From Bacillus sp. RO1 (GTDB lineage Bacteria; Bacillota; Bacilli; Bacillales; Bacillaceae_I): a DNA stretch of 36,655 nucleotides. The DNA lies in the NCBI RefSeq assembly GCF_012524115.1, contig NZ_JAAZWB010000056.1, positions 1 to 36,655 on the forward strand. The letters run 5' to 3'. The position numbers and the translations under genes were made by a program. Position 1 is the stretch's first letter, and every line of letters starts with the position of its first letter. Positions 7,575 to 16,072 of this stretch are shown in pieces. Under the pieces are notes generated by a model. It saw only the letters and a program-made list of their open reading frames with translations. It did no database searches and was not told the origin of the DNA.

Positions 7575-8582
7575 TTACGTCGGACGATATTTTTTCAAAG
7601 CTTTTATGTTTAATAAGATAAATAAAAGAGAGAATCCGAATAACAGTAGAATATTACTGTAAATCTCTTCTATCCCTTTCCCTCTAATCATAATATCCTT
7701 CATCGCTTCTCCTGCATAGGTTAAAGGCATCACCAAGCTCACCTTTTGAAGCCAGGAAGGCATCGCTTCTATTGAGAACAGTCCGGAAAAAAACACTTGC
7801 GGAACGACGACTAATGGAATGAATTGAATCATCTGTAACTCATTTCGGGCAAATGCTGACAATAAGGTTCCCAGTGTCAACGCAGTGATGGCAACAGTAA
7901 AGGTAACAAAAAGAATGGATAGGATATTTCCTGCCATTTGGATATCAAGAATGTAGATGGTAAACAGGACAATGATGCTTGACTGAATAAGTGTAAATAT
8001 TCCAAAACCCACTACATACCCTATCACAAGCTCCCATCTCTTAATAGGTGTAGCCATCAACCGCTCCAGCGTTCCAGTCGTCCGTTCCCGTAGGAAAGAT
8101 ACGCCCGCTATCAAAAAGACGAAAAAGAAGACGAAGAATACGATAAGAAATGGGCCTATATTATCAAACATCTCCATTGACTCCGATCCATATGCATACT
8201 CTATATCAAATGGAAGTTCTTTGTTTTCGTCAGGTTGGTTCATTTTTTGGAGCTTGAGCAAAATAGCTTTGTTGGTAGATGGATTACTTCCCTCTAACAC
8301 TATTTTTTCCTGTGTAAGAAAAGCATCGATTTCTGACTCTTCTATTCTTTCCCATCCGTCCTCCTCACTATCTATTAAAGTAAATTGCAAATTTTCATCT
8401 TCAATAGCTTGTAGAGATTGCACCTCTCCCACCAGTCCTACATTCATGGTCGGTTCCTGATCGGTGAATACCACATTCATTAGAGCCAAAATGAGCATAG
8501 GTGCAAAAATCATTAACCCTAATGTTCTTTTATCTCGAAGAAATTGGCGTAAAATACGAATGATAACAGCCGTTATTCTCAT
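7575..8582 (-). CDS. ABC-2 type exporter permease
   Basis: The 335-aa protein has the ABC-2/YhgE-like layout. One N-terminal membrane helix (about 20-40) is followed by a large outside domain of about 120 residues, then five helices between about 140 and 325. The signature LRERTTGTLERLMATPIKRWELVIGY is present at about 165-190. Its start overlaps the stop of the ATPase gene by 4 bases (ATGA overlap), so the two are translationally coupled and form one transporter. The substrate is unknown; the TetR neighbour suggests drug or lipid export. Confidence 0.93.
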   Translation of the reverse strand: MRITAVIIRILRQFLRDKRTLGLMIFAPMLILALMNVVFTDQEPTMNVGLVGEVQSLQAIEDENLQFTLIDSEEDGWERIEESEIDAFLTQEKIVLEGSNPSTNKAILLKLQKMNQPDENKELPFDIEYAYGSESMEMFDNIGPFLIVFFVFFFVFLIAGVSFLRERTTGTLERLMATPIKRWELVIGYVVGFGIFTLIQSSIIVLFTIYILDIQMAGNILSILFVTFTVAITALTLGTLLSAFARNELQMIQFIPLVVVPQVFFSGLFSIEAMPSWLQKVSLVMPLTYAGEAMKDIMIRGKGIEEIYSNILLLFGFSLLFILLNIKALKKYRPT

Positions 8583-9304
8583 ACGGTGGCACCTCCTAAA
8601 AATAAAAATGCATCTTCCATGCTAGTTGTACCTGTCACTCTTTGCAGTTCTTCTGTACTTCCTACCGCCAGCAGATTCCCCTCCCTTATCATCGCGAGGC
8701 GATCACATCTTTGCGCTTCATCCATTACGTGCGTGGTAACAAGTACGGTAGTGCCAGCTTGGCTGAGTGCCTTTAATTCTTGCCAGATAGATTTCCTAAG
8801 CAAAGGATCAATACCTACTGTAGGTTCATCTAATATGAGAATTTCTGGATTGTGAAGAAGGGAAATCGCTAGAGAAAGTCTACGTTTCATCCCACCCGAG
8901 AATTGTTGCACAGGTTTATGGAGATGATCACTGAGATTCACCAGCTCCATAACTTCGCCAATTCGCTTTTTTCTATCGCTCCTATTTAATTTATACAGGG
9001 CTGAAAAAAATTGAAGGTTCTCCTGTGCAGTCAAATCTTGATACAGTGCATCTGATTGCGCCATATACCCGATTTTCTCTGAAAGTGACAAAGTCGGCAT
9101 TTTTCGGGCAAGCACCTCAACCTCCCCTTTGTTAATGGGCTGTAGCCCAGCGATTGCTTTCACAAGCGTTGTTTTCCCTGCTCCTGAGGGACCAAGAAAA
9201 CCGAAGATTTCCCCTTTGTTAATGGTTAAATCGATGTTTTTCAATACTTCTTGCCTACCAAATGAAATCGATAGATGAGATACTCTGCAAACTTGAGTTG
9301 TCAT
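8579..9304 (-). CDS. ABC exporter ATP-binding protein
   Basis: The 241-aa ATPase carries Walker A GPSGAGKT at residues 38-45, the signature FSGGMKRR at about 135-142, Walker B LILDEP at 156-161 and the switch TTHVMDEA. The C-terminal TGTTSMEDAFLFLGG extension is typical of drug and Nod-factor exporter ATPases. It is the first gene of the four-gene row and drives the permease encoded next. A TetR-type operator and a TTGACA-containing promoter lie immediately upstream. Confidence 0.95.
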   Translation of the reverse strand: MTTQVCRVSHLSISFGRQEVLKNIDLTINKGEIFGFLGPSGAGKTTLVKAIAGLQPINKGEVEVLARKMPTLSLSEKIGYMAQSDALYQDLTAQENLQFFSALYKLNRSDRKKRIGEVMELVNLSDHLHKPVQQFSGGMKRRLSLAISLLHNPEILILDEPTVGIDPLLRKSIWQELKALSQAGTTVLVTTHVMDEAQRCDRLAMIREGNLLAVGSTEELQRVTGTTSMEDAFLFLGGATV

Positions 9305-9325
9305 TGTTTTACCACTCCTTTAAAA

Positions 9326-9339
9326 TGAGTGATTACTCA
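9326..9339. promoter_or_regulatory. palindromic operator for the TetR regulator
   Basis: TGAGTGATTACTCA is a perfect palindrome apart from its four central bases. It lies between the promoter and start of the exporter operon. TetR proteins usually bind such sites, so it is the natural target of the regulator at 6924-7550. Confidence 0.72.
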
Positions 9340-9352
9340 CTTTTTTATTTAA

Positions 9353-9380
9353 CATAATAGAAATACAACCTATATGTCAA
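9353..9380 (-). promoter_or_regulatory. promoter of the exporter/tetR/nitroreductase operon
   Basis: On the minus strand a perfect TTGACA (9375-9380) is followed after about 15-16 nt by TATTATG. The spacing is a little short, but the operator directly downstream supports the assignment. Confidence 0.6.
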
Positions 9381-9493
9381 GAAGATTTATAAAATGGACT
9401 GCCTTTAAAAAAGAAGGAATATATCTATTAGTAGAGAAATGTAAAAGAGGGATGGGATTAATTTTCGACAAAAAACTTATTGGGGGGATATGC

Positions 9494-10819
9494 GTGAAAG
9501 GTATTATTTCTTTTTTTAATCGTTTAATGCAGCGTTATTTACCGGATCCATTCTTGTTCGTTATTATCTTAACGCTTGTGGTGTTCGGGCTTGGACTTCT
9601 TTTTACTGACAGCAGTCCTGCTGATATGGTACAGCATTGGGGCGGTGGTTTTTGGGCTCTTCTCACATTTTCCATGCAGATGGTTCTGGTTCTGGTTACG
9701 GGGTATGTACTTGCAAGCAGCGCCATTTTTAAAAGGTTTCTTGGTGCCTTGGCATCTACCGCCAAATCTCCAGGAAGCGCGATTATTATCGTTACCGTTG
9801 TTTCCATCATAGCTAGCTGGATCAACTGGGGCTTCGGTCTTGTTATTGGAGCTCTATTTGCAAAGGAGCTAGCAAAGCGCGTTGAAAATGTAGATTACAG
9901 ACTTTTAATTGCAAGCGCTTACAGCGGATTCCTTGTTTGGCATGGAGGATTCTCCGGCTCCATTCCGCTCACCATCGCAACAGAAGGACATTTTTCAGAA
10001 GATTTAATTGGGGTGATCTCCACAGATCAGACCATTTTCTCCCCATTTAACCTAATCATACTGGCTGTACTTTTTGTGACACTGCCATTGTTAAACCGAT
10101 TGATGATGCCGACAAAAGATGAAACAGTGACCGTCGATCCGTCCCTTTTAGACGATGCATCAAGCCTGCAGGCCGCAACAGTCGAAAGATCGGAAATGAC
10201 ACCTGCTGAACGTCTGGAAAACAGTTGGATTCTATCTTTATCCGTATCAGTCATGGGGCTTATATTCCTTTTCTTCTATTTTGCAGATAATGGGTTTAAA
10301 CTCAATCTAGATATTGTAAACTTTCTTTTCTTGTTCCTCGGAATTTTGTTTCACTGGCGTCCGAAGAACTTCCTTGAATCGGTGACAAATGCAGTAAAAG
10401 GAGCTAGCGGCATCATCATCCAGTTCCCGTTCTATGCTGGGATTATGGGAATGATGACCTTATCAGGTCTTGCGGCTGTCATGTCCGAAGCGTTCGTCAA
10501 CATTTCCAATGAGCACACCTTCCATTTCTTCACGTTCCTTAGCGCCGGAATTGTGAATTTCTTTGTTCCTTCAGGAGGGGGACAATGGTCTGTTCAGGCA
10601 CCAGTTATGTTAGAGGCTGCTCAGACAATGGGTGTTTCCGTCACAAGAACAGCACTTGCTGTAGCTTGGGGAGATGCGTGGACGAATATGATTCAGCCTT
10701 TCTGGGCGTTGCCCGCACTCGCTATCGCAGGGTTAAAGGCGAAGGACATCATGGGCTTTTGTGTGATCGTTCTGTTTGTCAGCGGCGCCATTATTTCCTT
10801 AGCTTTCCTGCTTCTTTAA
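9494..10819 (+). CDS. atoE: AtoE-type short-chain fatty acid transporter
   Basis: The 441-aa membrane protein matches the size and layout of the AtoE family. It has about twelve hydrophobic segments, and conserved features include MQRYLPDPFLFVIILTLVVF near the start, SAYSGFLVWHGGFSGSIPL mid-protein and FFVPSGGGQWSVQAP with WGDAWTNMIQPFWALPALAI near the end. The family takes up short-chain fatty acids such as acetoacetate or butyrate. The GTG at 9494 is chosen because a GGGGGG site lies 7 nt upstream and it restores the family length; the open frame extends 40 codons further without a site. No catabolic genes adjoin it, so the physiological substrate is uncertain. Confidence 0.88.
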   Translation: MKGIISFFNRLMQRYLPDPFLFVIILTLVVFGLGLLFTDSSPADMVQHWGGGFWALLTFSMQMVLVLVTGYVLASSAIFKRFLGALASTAKSPGSAIIIVTVVSIIASWINWGFGLVIGALFAKELAKRVENVDYRLLIASAYSGFLVWHGGFSGSIPLTIATEGHFSEDLIGVISTDQTIFSPFNLIILAVLFVTLPLLNRLMMPTKDETVTVDPSLLDDASSLQAATVERSEMTPAERLENSWILSLSVSVMGLIFLFFYFADNGFKLNLDIVNFLFLFLGILFHWRPKNFLESVTNAVKGASGIIIQFPFYAGIMGMMTLSGLAAVMSEAFVNISNEHTFHFFTFLSAGIVNFFVPSGGGQWSVQAPVMLEAAQTMGVSVTRTALAVAWGDAWTNMIQPFWALPALAIAGLKAKDIMGFCVIVLFVSGAIISLAFLLL

Positions 10820-10841
10820 AGACCGGGTATATGCCGGGCAT

Positions 10842-10881
10842 AAAAATATCCTCTACACGTCACTGGTGTGGAGGGTATTTT
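10842..10881. terminator. bidirectional terminator after the fatty acid transporter
   Basis: A long stem pairs AAAAATATCCTCTACAC with GTGTGGAGGGTATTTTT, with a few G-U pairs and T-runs on either strand. The last codons and stop of the convergent gene at 10860 lie inside the hairpin. Confidence 0.88.
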
Positions 10882-11390
10882 TGTGGGATTTTTGTACTTT
10901 TCATGATGTACAAATAAAGGGCTAATGTAATGGTTTGAATGTAAAAATAGAAGGGATATGAAAAGATAAACACATACCCCTCTTTATAGTGAAACACACC
11001 AAAATATGTAGCGATCGCCTCCATAAACATTGCAATAATCGACCACATAACAATATAGAGCATATTAAAATAACCTTTTATCTTAAGGTAGCTGTGCAAA
11101 TAGAAGAACAGGTAGCCAAAGGGGCCATACTGGATATAAGAGAGAAAGTCAAACAGCTCAAAATACGAACTGTCATTGACATCGTAAAAGTCAAAGGGCG
11201 GGATGCTAATGGTATGATCAAACACGATTCCGCTGTTGATCCCAATAATGAGAAACAGTAGGCTTAACGGTAACGGAAATCTTTTTGGCAAAAAGAAAAT
11301 GATTGCATAACCGGCAAGCAAAGAAACGAGGATGAACCATTCATTAGAGTTAAAATAAAAGTCATAGTTAATAGTTGGAGTTGGTTTCAT
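10860..11390 (-). CDS. multi-pass membrane protein, CBO0543-like family
   Basis: The 176-aa protein has about five membrane helices rich in Phe and Tyr. The block DHTISIPPFDFYDVNDSSYFEL and the later IQYGPFGYLFFYLHSYLKIKG pattern fit the CBO0543-type family of sporulating Firmicutes, whose function is unknown. Its ATG overlaps the upstream gene region as TGAAATG, so it is translationally coupled to the gene at 11392-11865. The two may form a complex. Its stop lies inside a terminator shared with the convergent transporter gene. Confidence 0.65.
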   Translation of the reverse strand: MKPTPTINYDFYFNSNEWFILVSLLAGYAIIFFLPKRFPLPLSLLFLIIGINSGIVFDHTISIPPFDFYDVNDSSYFELFDFLSYIQYGPFGYLFFYLHSYLKIKGYFNMLYIVMWSIIAMFMEAIATYFGVFHYKEGYVFIFSYPFYFYIQTITLALYLYIMKSTKIPQKYPPHQ

Positions 11391-11391
11391 T

Positions 11392-11865
11392 TCAAGAGCT
11401 CACCATTCCTTCTCTTGCTAGTAATCGGCGGTAAAATGACGAAATTCCTAAAGCGAGCACGAGATAGCATGACGCCATCACAAATGAGATGAAAAATGAC
11501 CACATATGATACTCAATGATGGAGAAATGGATTGCCAGGGCTTCGGTCAACAACGTGAAGATCACTGTGAATACCCCTCCTATTACTTTTATCCCCAACG
11601 ATCTCATGAACACCCCATTGACGAAAATGAGCAAGATCAACGGGAAAATAATATTTCGCTGGAGCCAAAAACAAATGAACAAATGCGGCTCCTTGCTATA
11701 TGTGATGAGACTTAAATTCATACTGATCATCGTCAGTATGCATTTATTGATAAAAAGGAAAAACAGAAATAGCATAAGGTTCTCTATAAAGAGAAGACGC
11801 TTCTTTTGGAAAAAGAAATAAGTTGCGATAAACCAGGTGAAGATAAGGTAAATTACCAATTCCAT
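11392..11865 (-). CDS. multi-pass membrane protein of unknown function, partner of the next gene
   Basis: The 157-aa protein has about five hydrophobic helices (ELVIYLIFTWFIATYFFFQ, LMLFLFFLFINKCILTMISM, IFPLILLIFVNGVFM, VIGGVFTVIFTLLTEALAIHF, FFISFVMASCYLVLALGISSF). The ATG at 11865 is chosen for its GGAGG 8 nt upstream. Size, composition and tight coupling to the CBO0543-like gene suggest it is a relative of it. No catalytic motif is visible, and I cannot assign a role. Confidence 0.7.
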   Translation of the reverse strand: MELVIYLIFTWFIATYFFFQKKRLLFIENLMLFLFFLFINKCILTMISMNLSLITYSKEPHLFICFWLQRNIIFPLILLIFVNGVFMRSLGIKVIGGVFTVIFTLLTEALAIHFSIIEYHMWSFFISFVMASCYLVLALGISSFYRRLLAREGMVSS

Positions 11866-11923
11866 TGATGGCGCCTCCTTTTGGATTTTGTGAATCACAG
11901 GACCTTTTGCCTAGTAGAACAGC

Positions 11924-11962
11924 AAAAAAGAGAAGCCAGATTTTGATTTCAGGCTTCTCTTT
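11924..11962 (-). terminator. terminator of the sacP-scrK-sacA operon
   Basis: On the minus strand AGAGAAGCC and GGCTTCTCT form a 9-bp stem followed by TTTTTT, about 30 bp beyond the sacA stop. Confidence 0.92.
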
Positions 11963-11993
11963 AGCATTCCTTAATATCGATTTTTCATTCAGA

Positions 11994-13439
11994 TTAGATT
12001 TCCCATACCTTCATCTCAGAAACAGTCCCAACGCCGGACATCGTTACCCCCGCGGCGTCTGGTCCATCTGGAAAAATCCGCGCAGTAAATACCTCTTCTC
12101 CACCGTTCAAAAACACTTCTACAGAAGACGTATCCACATACGCACGCAATTCCGTTAATGTCTGCAGACTGCATCTTCGTGTTTCCCATTCCCCCGTTAC
12201 AAAGCTTTTACGATAAAGGGAGAAGACACTAACAGAAGCGTCATAAGTCAACCGGACGGTATTATTCATTTCCAACTCAAATGATGCAACATCCTTTTTA
12301 AAAGAGAGGATCATCTCAAAAGCAGCACTTTTTTCCTCAAAAAACACTTCCTCTTTTTCATTAGAAAGTTGCATATGGTTAACAGTAACCAACGCTGTTT
12401 TCCTTAAATTTGCTAGCTCTTCCACAGGAACCTGCAACAACTTCCCATCAACCCAATGTAATTCACGCGGCAGGGTTAAAGCATGAATCCATTTGTGCGA
12501 GATGGTAGGATGCTTATCCTCATTTTGCTCAGGCACCCCCATCCAGCCGACCATCAGACGACGTCCTTTTTCATCCAAAGTGGTTTGGGGGGCATAGAAT
12601 TCAAAGCCTCGGTCCAGTTCAACAAAGTCACCATGTTCAAATGAAGCTTTCCCATAGTCTAGCTTTCCAATAAAATAGCCTGCTTGATAAACGTTTTGAT
12701 ACTTCATACCCTCCGCCTTCAAGCCCTGGGGCGACGCAACCAGTACATCCACACCATCAAGTTCAAAAAGGTCAGGGCACTCCCACATGTAACCGAAGTC
12801 TCCTAATCCATTCATACCGGAGCCTGCAATGGCACCTAAGTGTTGCCACTCTGTTAAATCAGAAGACTTTAAAAGTGCCACCTTTCCTGTCATGTCCTCA
12901 CTTTGGGCACCGACGACCATATACCATTCCGAATCCTTTTTCCACACCTTTGGATCTCGGAAATGAGCAGTATATCCTTCCGGCAATTCTACCACTGGAC
13001 CTTTTTTATCAAAGGTTACACCATCTATTGAAACCGCCATGCACTGGTAGGTTTTCCGGTTTCCATCGGTATCCTTCACATTTCCTGTATAAAAAAGAAT
13101 CATCTTCCCGTCATGTTCAACCGCACTTCCGGAGTAGCATCCGTTTTTCTCAAACCATTCGCTTGGAGCCAATGCTATCGGATCATGCTTCCAATTTACA
13201 AGATCCTCAGAGGAATAATGTCCCCAAAACTTAGCTCCATGGCCTGTTTTAAATGGCATCCATTGATAAAACAGATGGTAAGTACCGTTCCACTGTATAA
13301 AGCCGTTTGGGTCATTCAATAAGCCGACAGGTGGCATGAGGTGGTAGCGTAATCGATAAGGATCGCGCTCGACGATATCTTTATTTTTCTCCACTTCTTC
13401 CTCTGCAAGCCTTATAAGCTCTTGCTCTCTTTCTGTCAT
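11994..13439 (-). CDS. sacA: sucrose-6-phosphate hydrolase (GH32)
   Basis: This cytosolic enzyme splits sucrose 6-phosphate, delivered by the PTS, into glucose 6-phosphate and fructose. The 481-aa protein has the GH32 five-blade catalytic domain and a C-terminal beta-sandwich. The three signature blocks are visible: NDPNG with nucleophile Asp43, FRDP with Asp162, and the acid/base ECP with Glu220. AAAGGAG lies upstream of the ATG. It is the last gene of sacP-scrK-sacA, 15 bp after scrK, and the operon is controlled by the RAT/antiterminator ahead of sacP. The fructose it releases is the substrate of the neighbouring kinase. Confidence 0.96.
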   Translation of the reverse strand: MTEREQELIRLAEEEVEKNKDIVERDPYRLRYHLMPPVGLLNDPNGFIQWNGTYHLFYQWMPFKTGHGAKFWGHYSSEDLVNWKHDPIALAPSEWFEKNGCYSGSAVEHDGKMILFYTGNVKDTDGNRKTYQCMAVSIDGVTFDKKGPVVELPEGYTAHFRDPKVWKKDSEWYMVVGAQSEDMTGKVALLKSSDLTEWQHLGAIAGSGMNGLGDFGYMWECPDLFELDGVDVLVASPQGLKAEGMKYQNVYQAGYFIGKLDYGKASFEHGDFVELDRGFEFYAPQTTLDEKGRRLMVGWMGVPEQNEDKHPTISHKWIHALTLPRELHWVDGKLLQVPVEELANLRKTALVTVNHMQLSNEKEEVFFEEKSAAFEMILSFKKDVASFELEMNNTVRLTYDASVSVFSLYRKSFVTGEWETRRCSLQTLTELRAYVDTSSVEVFLNGGEEVFTARIFPDGPDAAGVTMSGVGTVSEMKVWEI

Positions 13440-13454
13440 AAAAGAAAAACTCCT

Positions 13455-14399
13455 TTATTTTGCTAAGATTGATTGAACCTGTTCTAAGGAAGGTAAGGCA
13501 GTCATCGCACCTTTTTCAGAAGCAGCAAGGGATCCGGATACACTAGCGAAGGTAGCCATTTCCACAGCTTTTTCAAGAGTAATAGCGGAGATATCCCCAC
13601 CCCACTCGTTTGCCATATATAGAATCCCAGAAACAAATGCATCCCCTGCCCCTGTTGTATCCACTGTTGTCACCTTACGTGCCGGCACATGCTGATTTCC
13701 TTCACGAGTGAAAATATAACTGCCTTCTGATCCAAGCGTCACAAGGAGAAGCGGAATTTCATAGATAGCAAGCTTTTCCGCACCTTTTTTGATATCCTTT
13801 TCACCAGTAATGAACTCCAGCTCTTCTTCGGAAATCTTTAAAATATCGGCATATGGAAGCATGGCAATAATCTGTTCTTTTGCCGCTTCCTTACTGTCCC
13901 AAAGGCCAAGACGTAAATTCGGGTCATAGGAAACGAGGAGACCTTTTTCTTTAGCAAGCTTCACCGCTTTGATGGTGGCACTTCTTGTTGGCTCGCTAAT
14001 TAAGGAAATGGAGCCGAAATGCAGGATTTTATTTTCGTCAAAAAGCTTTTCCTCTATCTCTTCTTCTGTCAAAAAGCGGTCCGCACTTGGGTTGATGTAG
14101 AAATCAAAGCTGCGTTCTCCTTTTTCCAATGTGACGAATACGACACCTGTGCGGATGTCATCGGTCAACAACATCGAGCTTGTGTTGACTCCGTAGTCTG
14201 CTAGTGTTTTTTGGAGAAATCTTCCCAGCACGTCGTTTCCGACTTTCCCGATAAAAGTGGATTTGGCTTCTAGTCGTGCGACGCCAACTGCTACGTTTGC
14301 CGGGGCTCCACCTGGGCTTTTCTGATAGGTGATATTGTCTGTGTCTAGCGGGATGAAATCGATGAGTGCTTCTCCTAGTGAGATGATTCCTTTTTTCAT
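13455..14399 (-). CDS. scrK: PfkB-type fructokinase
   Basis: The 314-aa ribokinase-family enzyme phosphorylates the fructose set free by the sucrose-6-phosphate hydrolase. The N-terminal GEALIDFIP and SPGGAPANVAVGVARL blocks bind sugar. The PfkB signature TVDTTGAGDAFVSG lies at about 246-257, with catalytic Asp253 in GAGD. AGGAGG precedes the ATG. It sits between sacP and sacA, which fits fructokinase rather than a 1-phosphofructokinase. Bacillus subtilis sacPA lacks such a gene in the operon, so this layout is closer to scr-type clusters. The 181-bp gap to sacP is occupied by a palindromic repeat element. Confidence 0.92.
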   Translation of the reverse strand: MKKGIISLGEALIDFIPLDTDNITYQKSPGGAPANVAVGVARLEAKSTFIGKVGNDVLGRFLQKTLADYGVNTSSMLLTDDIRTGVVFVTLEKGERSFDFYINPSADRFLTEEEIEEKLFDENKILHFGSISLISEPTRSATIKAVKLAKEKGLLVSYDPNLRLGLWDSKEAAKEQIIAMLPYADILKISEEELEFITGEKDIKKGAEKLAIYEIPLLLVTLGSEGSYIFTREGNQHVPARKVTTVDTTGAGDAFVSGILYMANEWGGDISAITLEKAVEMATFASVSGSLAASEKGAMTALPSLEQVQSILAK

Positions 14400-14429
14400 G
14401 GGATGGTCCCTCCTTTTTCATTACGAATT

Positions 14430-14576
14430 GAGTATACTCCCTGATTCCTTTCGTTCCGGGAGTTCGCTTTCCGCGGGGCGTGTGCTTGAGCCTCCTCGCT
14501 GCGCTGTGGGGTCTCAAGCTACAGCTACCTCCCGCCGGAGTCTCACTCCCTGCACTACAGTCATCAGGGGATACTC
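14430..14576. repeat. 80-bp palindromic core element, copy 1
   Basis: The core at 14464-14544 begins TCGCTTTCCGCGGGGCG and ends CTACCTCCCGCCGGAGTC, nearly identical to the copies at 18012 and 23142. Around it are arms unique to this copy but complementary to each other: GAGTAT-CTCCCTGAT (14430-14445) with ATCAGGGGATACTC (14563-14576), and GGGAGT (14458-14463) with ACTCCC (14545-14550). It lies 5 bp past the sacP stop, inside the operon. Confidence 0.88.
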
Positions 14577-14580
14577 CTAC

Positions 14581-15966
14581 TTACTTTACGTCTTCTTCCT
14601 TAATACCCATGAACCAGGTTGCAATAAAGGCACCTACTACAGCAATGGCGAAACCGATTAGGTAGTTCACGACATTGACGGTGCCAAACTCTACAAGGAT
14701 GGCGATCATAGGGATACCTGTCAGGCCGTATGCATTTGCGACAACATTGGTAAATACCACATAGGCTCCACCTAATGCACCACCTATGGCAGCTCCGATA
14801 AATGGCTTACGATATCTCAAGTTTACCCCGAAAATTACAGGTTCTGTAATTCCTAGAAAGGCCGATAATGCTGCAGGTAATGCTAGCTCTTTCGTTTTTT
14901 CACGCTTAGCCAAGAAGTAAACAGCAAGTCCCGCTCCACCTTGTGCCACATTGGCCATGGACCAGATTGGCAAGAGATAGTTTAAGCCAAGCTCTGCAAG
15001 AAGTCCTGCTTCAATAGCATGGAAACTGTGGTGAACCCCTGTAATAACAATCAAGGAGTACAATCCGCCAAAAATAAGGCCGGCAAAGACACTGCCATAA
15101 TCATACACAAAATTAAGTACAACTGTGATGCCGGAACCGACGGCATTGCCTAACGGTCCGATAGCAAGAAGGGTGATAAATCCAGTCAAAATAACTGTTA
15201 CAAATGGCGTCACGAGTAAATCTACCGCACTCGGAACGATTTTACGCAGATTCTTTTCAATAAAGCTCATTACTAAAACGGCGAGCAGAACTGGTACAAC
15301 GGTCCCTTGGTAACCAATCAATGCGACATCAAGTCCCATGAAATCCATGTATTCAGGCTTTGCTTCGGCCAGTCCCCAAGGATTTAGCAGATCAGGGTGT
15401 GTCATGATTCCCCCAATAACTGCTCCAAGGAACGGATTTCCTCCAAATTCTTTTGCGGCACTATAACCGAGCAAGATTGGGAGAATAATAAATGCGGCGC
15501 TTGAGAACATGTTTAGCATTTTCAAAAAGGAACTGTCAGCAGCGACCCAGCCAAATGTTGTTACCATTCCGAGCAGCCCCATCAATAGACCACTTGCCAC
15601 GATGGCAGGGATGATTGGTACGAAAATGTTGGATAACGTTCTTGCAAAACGCGCGAACGGGTTCATCTTCTTTTTCGCCGCTTCTGCATGATCTTGAGTG
15701 TCCTTTTCCTTAAGGCCCACTTCTTCTGCAAACTCTGCGTACACTTTATTTACTATCCCTGTCCCAAAAATAACTTGGAACTGTCCGGAGCTTGCAAATG
15801 CCCCTTTCACTCCGTCAAGCTCTTCTATTTGGTCACGGTTTGCTGTTGCTTTTTCATCTTCTTTTAAAACTAGTCTTAGACGAGTCGCGCAGTGTGTGGC
15901 ACTGATGACATTGTCTGCACCACCTAGAAGCGGAATCAAGTCTTTTGCTATCTTGTTATAATTCAT
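14581..15966 (-). CDS. sacP: sucrose-specific PTS transporter, EIIBC
   Basis: This membrane permease takes up sucrose and phosphorylates it to sucrose 6-phosphate. The EIIB domain is N-terminal, with phospho-cysteine Cys26 in ATHCATRLRLV. The EIIC domain with about ten membrane segments follows from about residue 105, including GVHHSFHAIEAGL and FLGITEPVIFGVNLRYRKPF. There is no EIIA domain, so the separate EIIA at 17330-17839 is the likely phosphate donor. The ATG at 15966 has GAGGTG upstream and gives 461 aa, the length of Bacillus subtilis SacP; the GTG at 15975 lies inside that site. A promoter, candidate cre, RAT and terminator lie upstream, and the leader is unusually long. Confidence 0.95.
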   Translation of the reverse strand: MNYNKIAKDLIPLLGGADNVISATHCATRLRLVLKEDEKATANRDQIEELDGVKGAFASSGQFQVIFGTGIVNKVYAEFAEEVGLKEKDTQDHAEAAKKKMNPFARFARTLSNIFVPIIPAIVASGLLMGLLGMVTTFGWVAADSSFLKMLNMFSSAAFIILPILLGYSAAKEFGGNPFLGAVIGGIMTHPDLLNPWGLAEAKPEYMDFMGLDVALIGYQGTVVPVLLAVLVMSFIEKNLRKIVPSAVDLLVTPFVTVILTGFITLLAIGPLGNAVGSGITVVLNFVYDYGSVFAGLIFGGLYSLIVITGVHHSFHAIEAGLLAELGLNYLLPIWSMANVAQGGAGLAVYFLAKREKTKELALPAALSAFLGITEPVIFGVNLRYRKPFIGAAIGGALGGAYVVFTNVVANAYGLTGIPMIAILVEFGTVNVVNYLIGFAIAVVGAFIATWFMGIKEEDVK

Positions 15967-16072
15967 GATGAGCACCTCTTTTTCCTATAGTTTTTTATTG
16001 TTCCTGTGAATTTGGTTACTTTTTTTTGCTGGAGTAAGGGGATACTCGTCTGAAATCAGGTTGTATTTTGAA

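Noticed and set aside
9374-9493. A 40-codon N-terminal extension of the fatty acid transporter
   Set aside because: There is no ribosome site at 9374, the stretch overlaps the divergent promoter region, and GTG 9494 with GGGGGG gives the normal family length.
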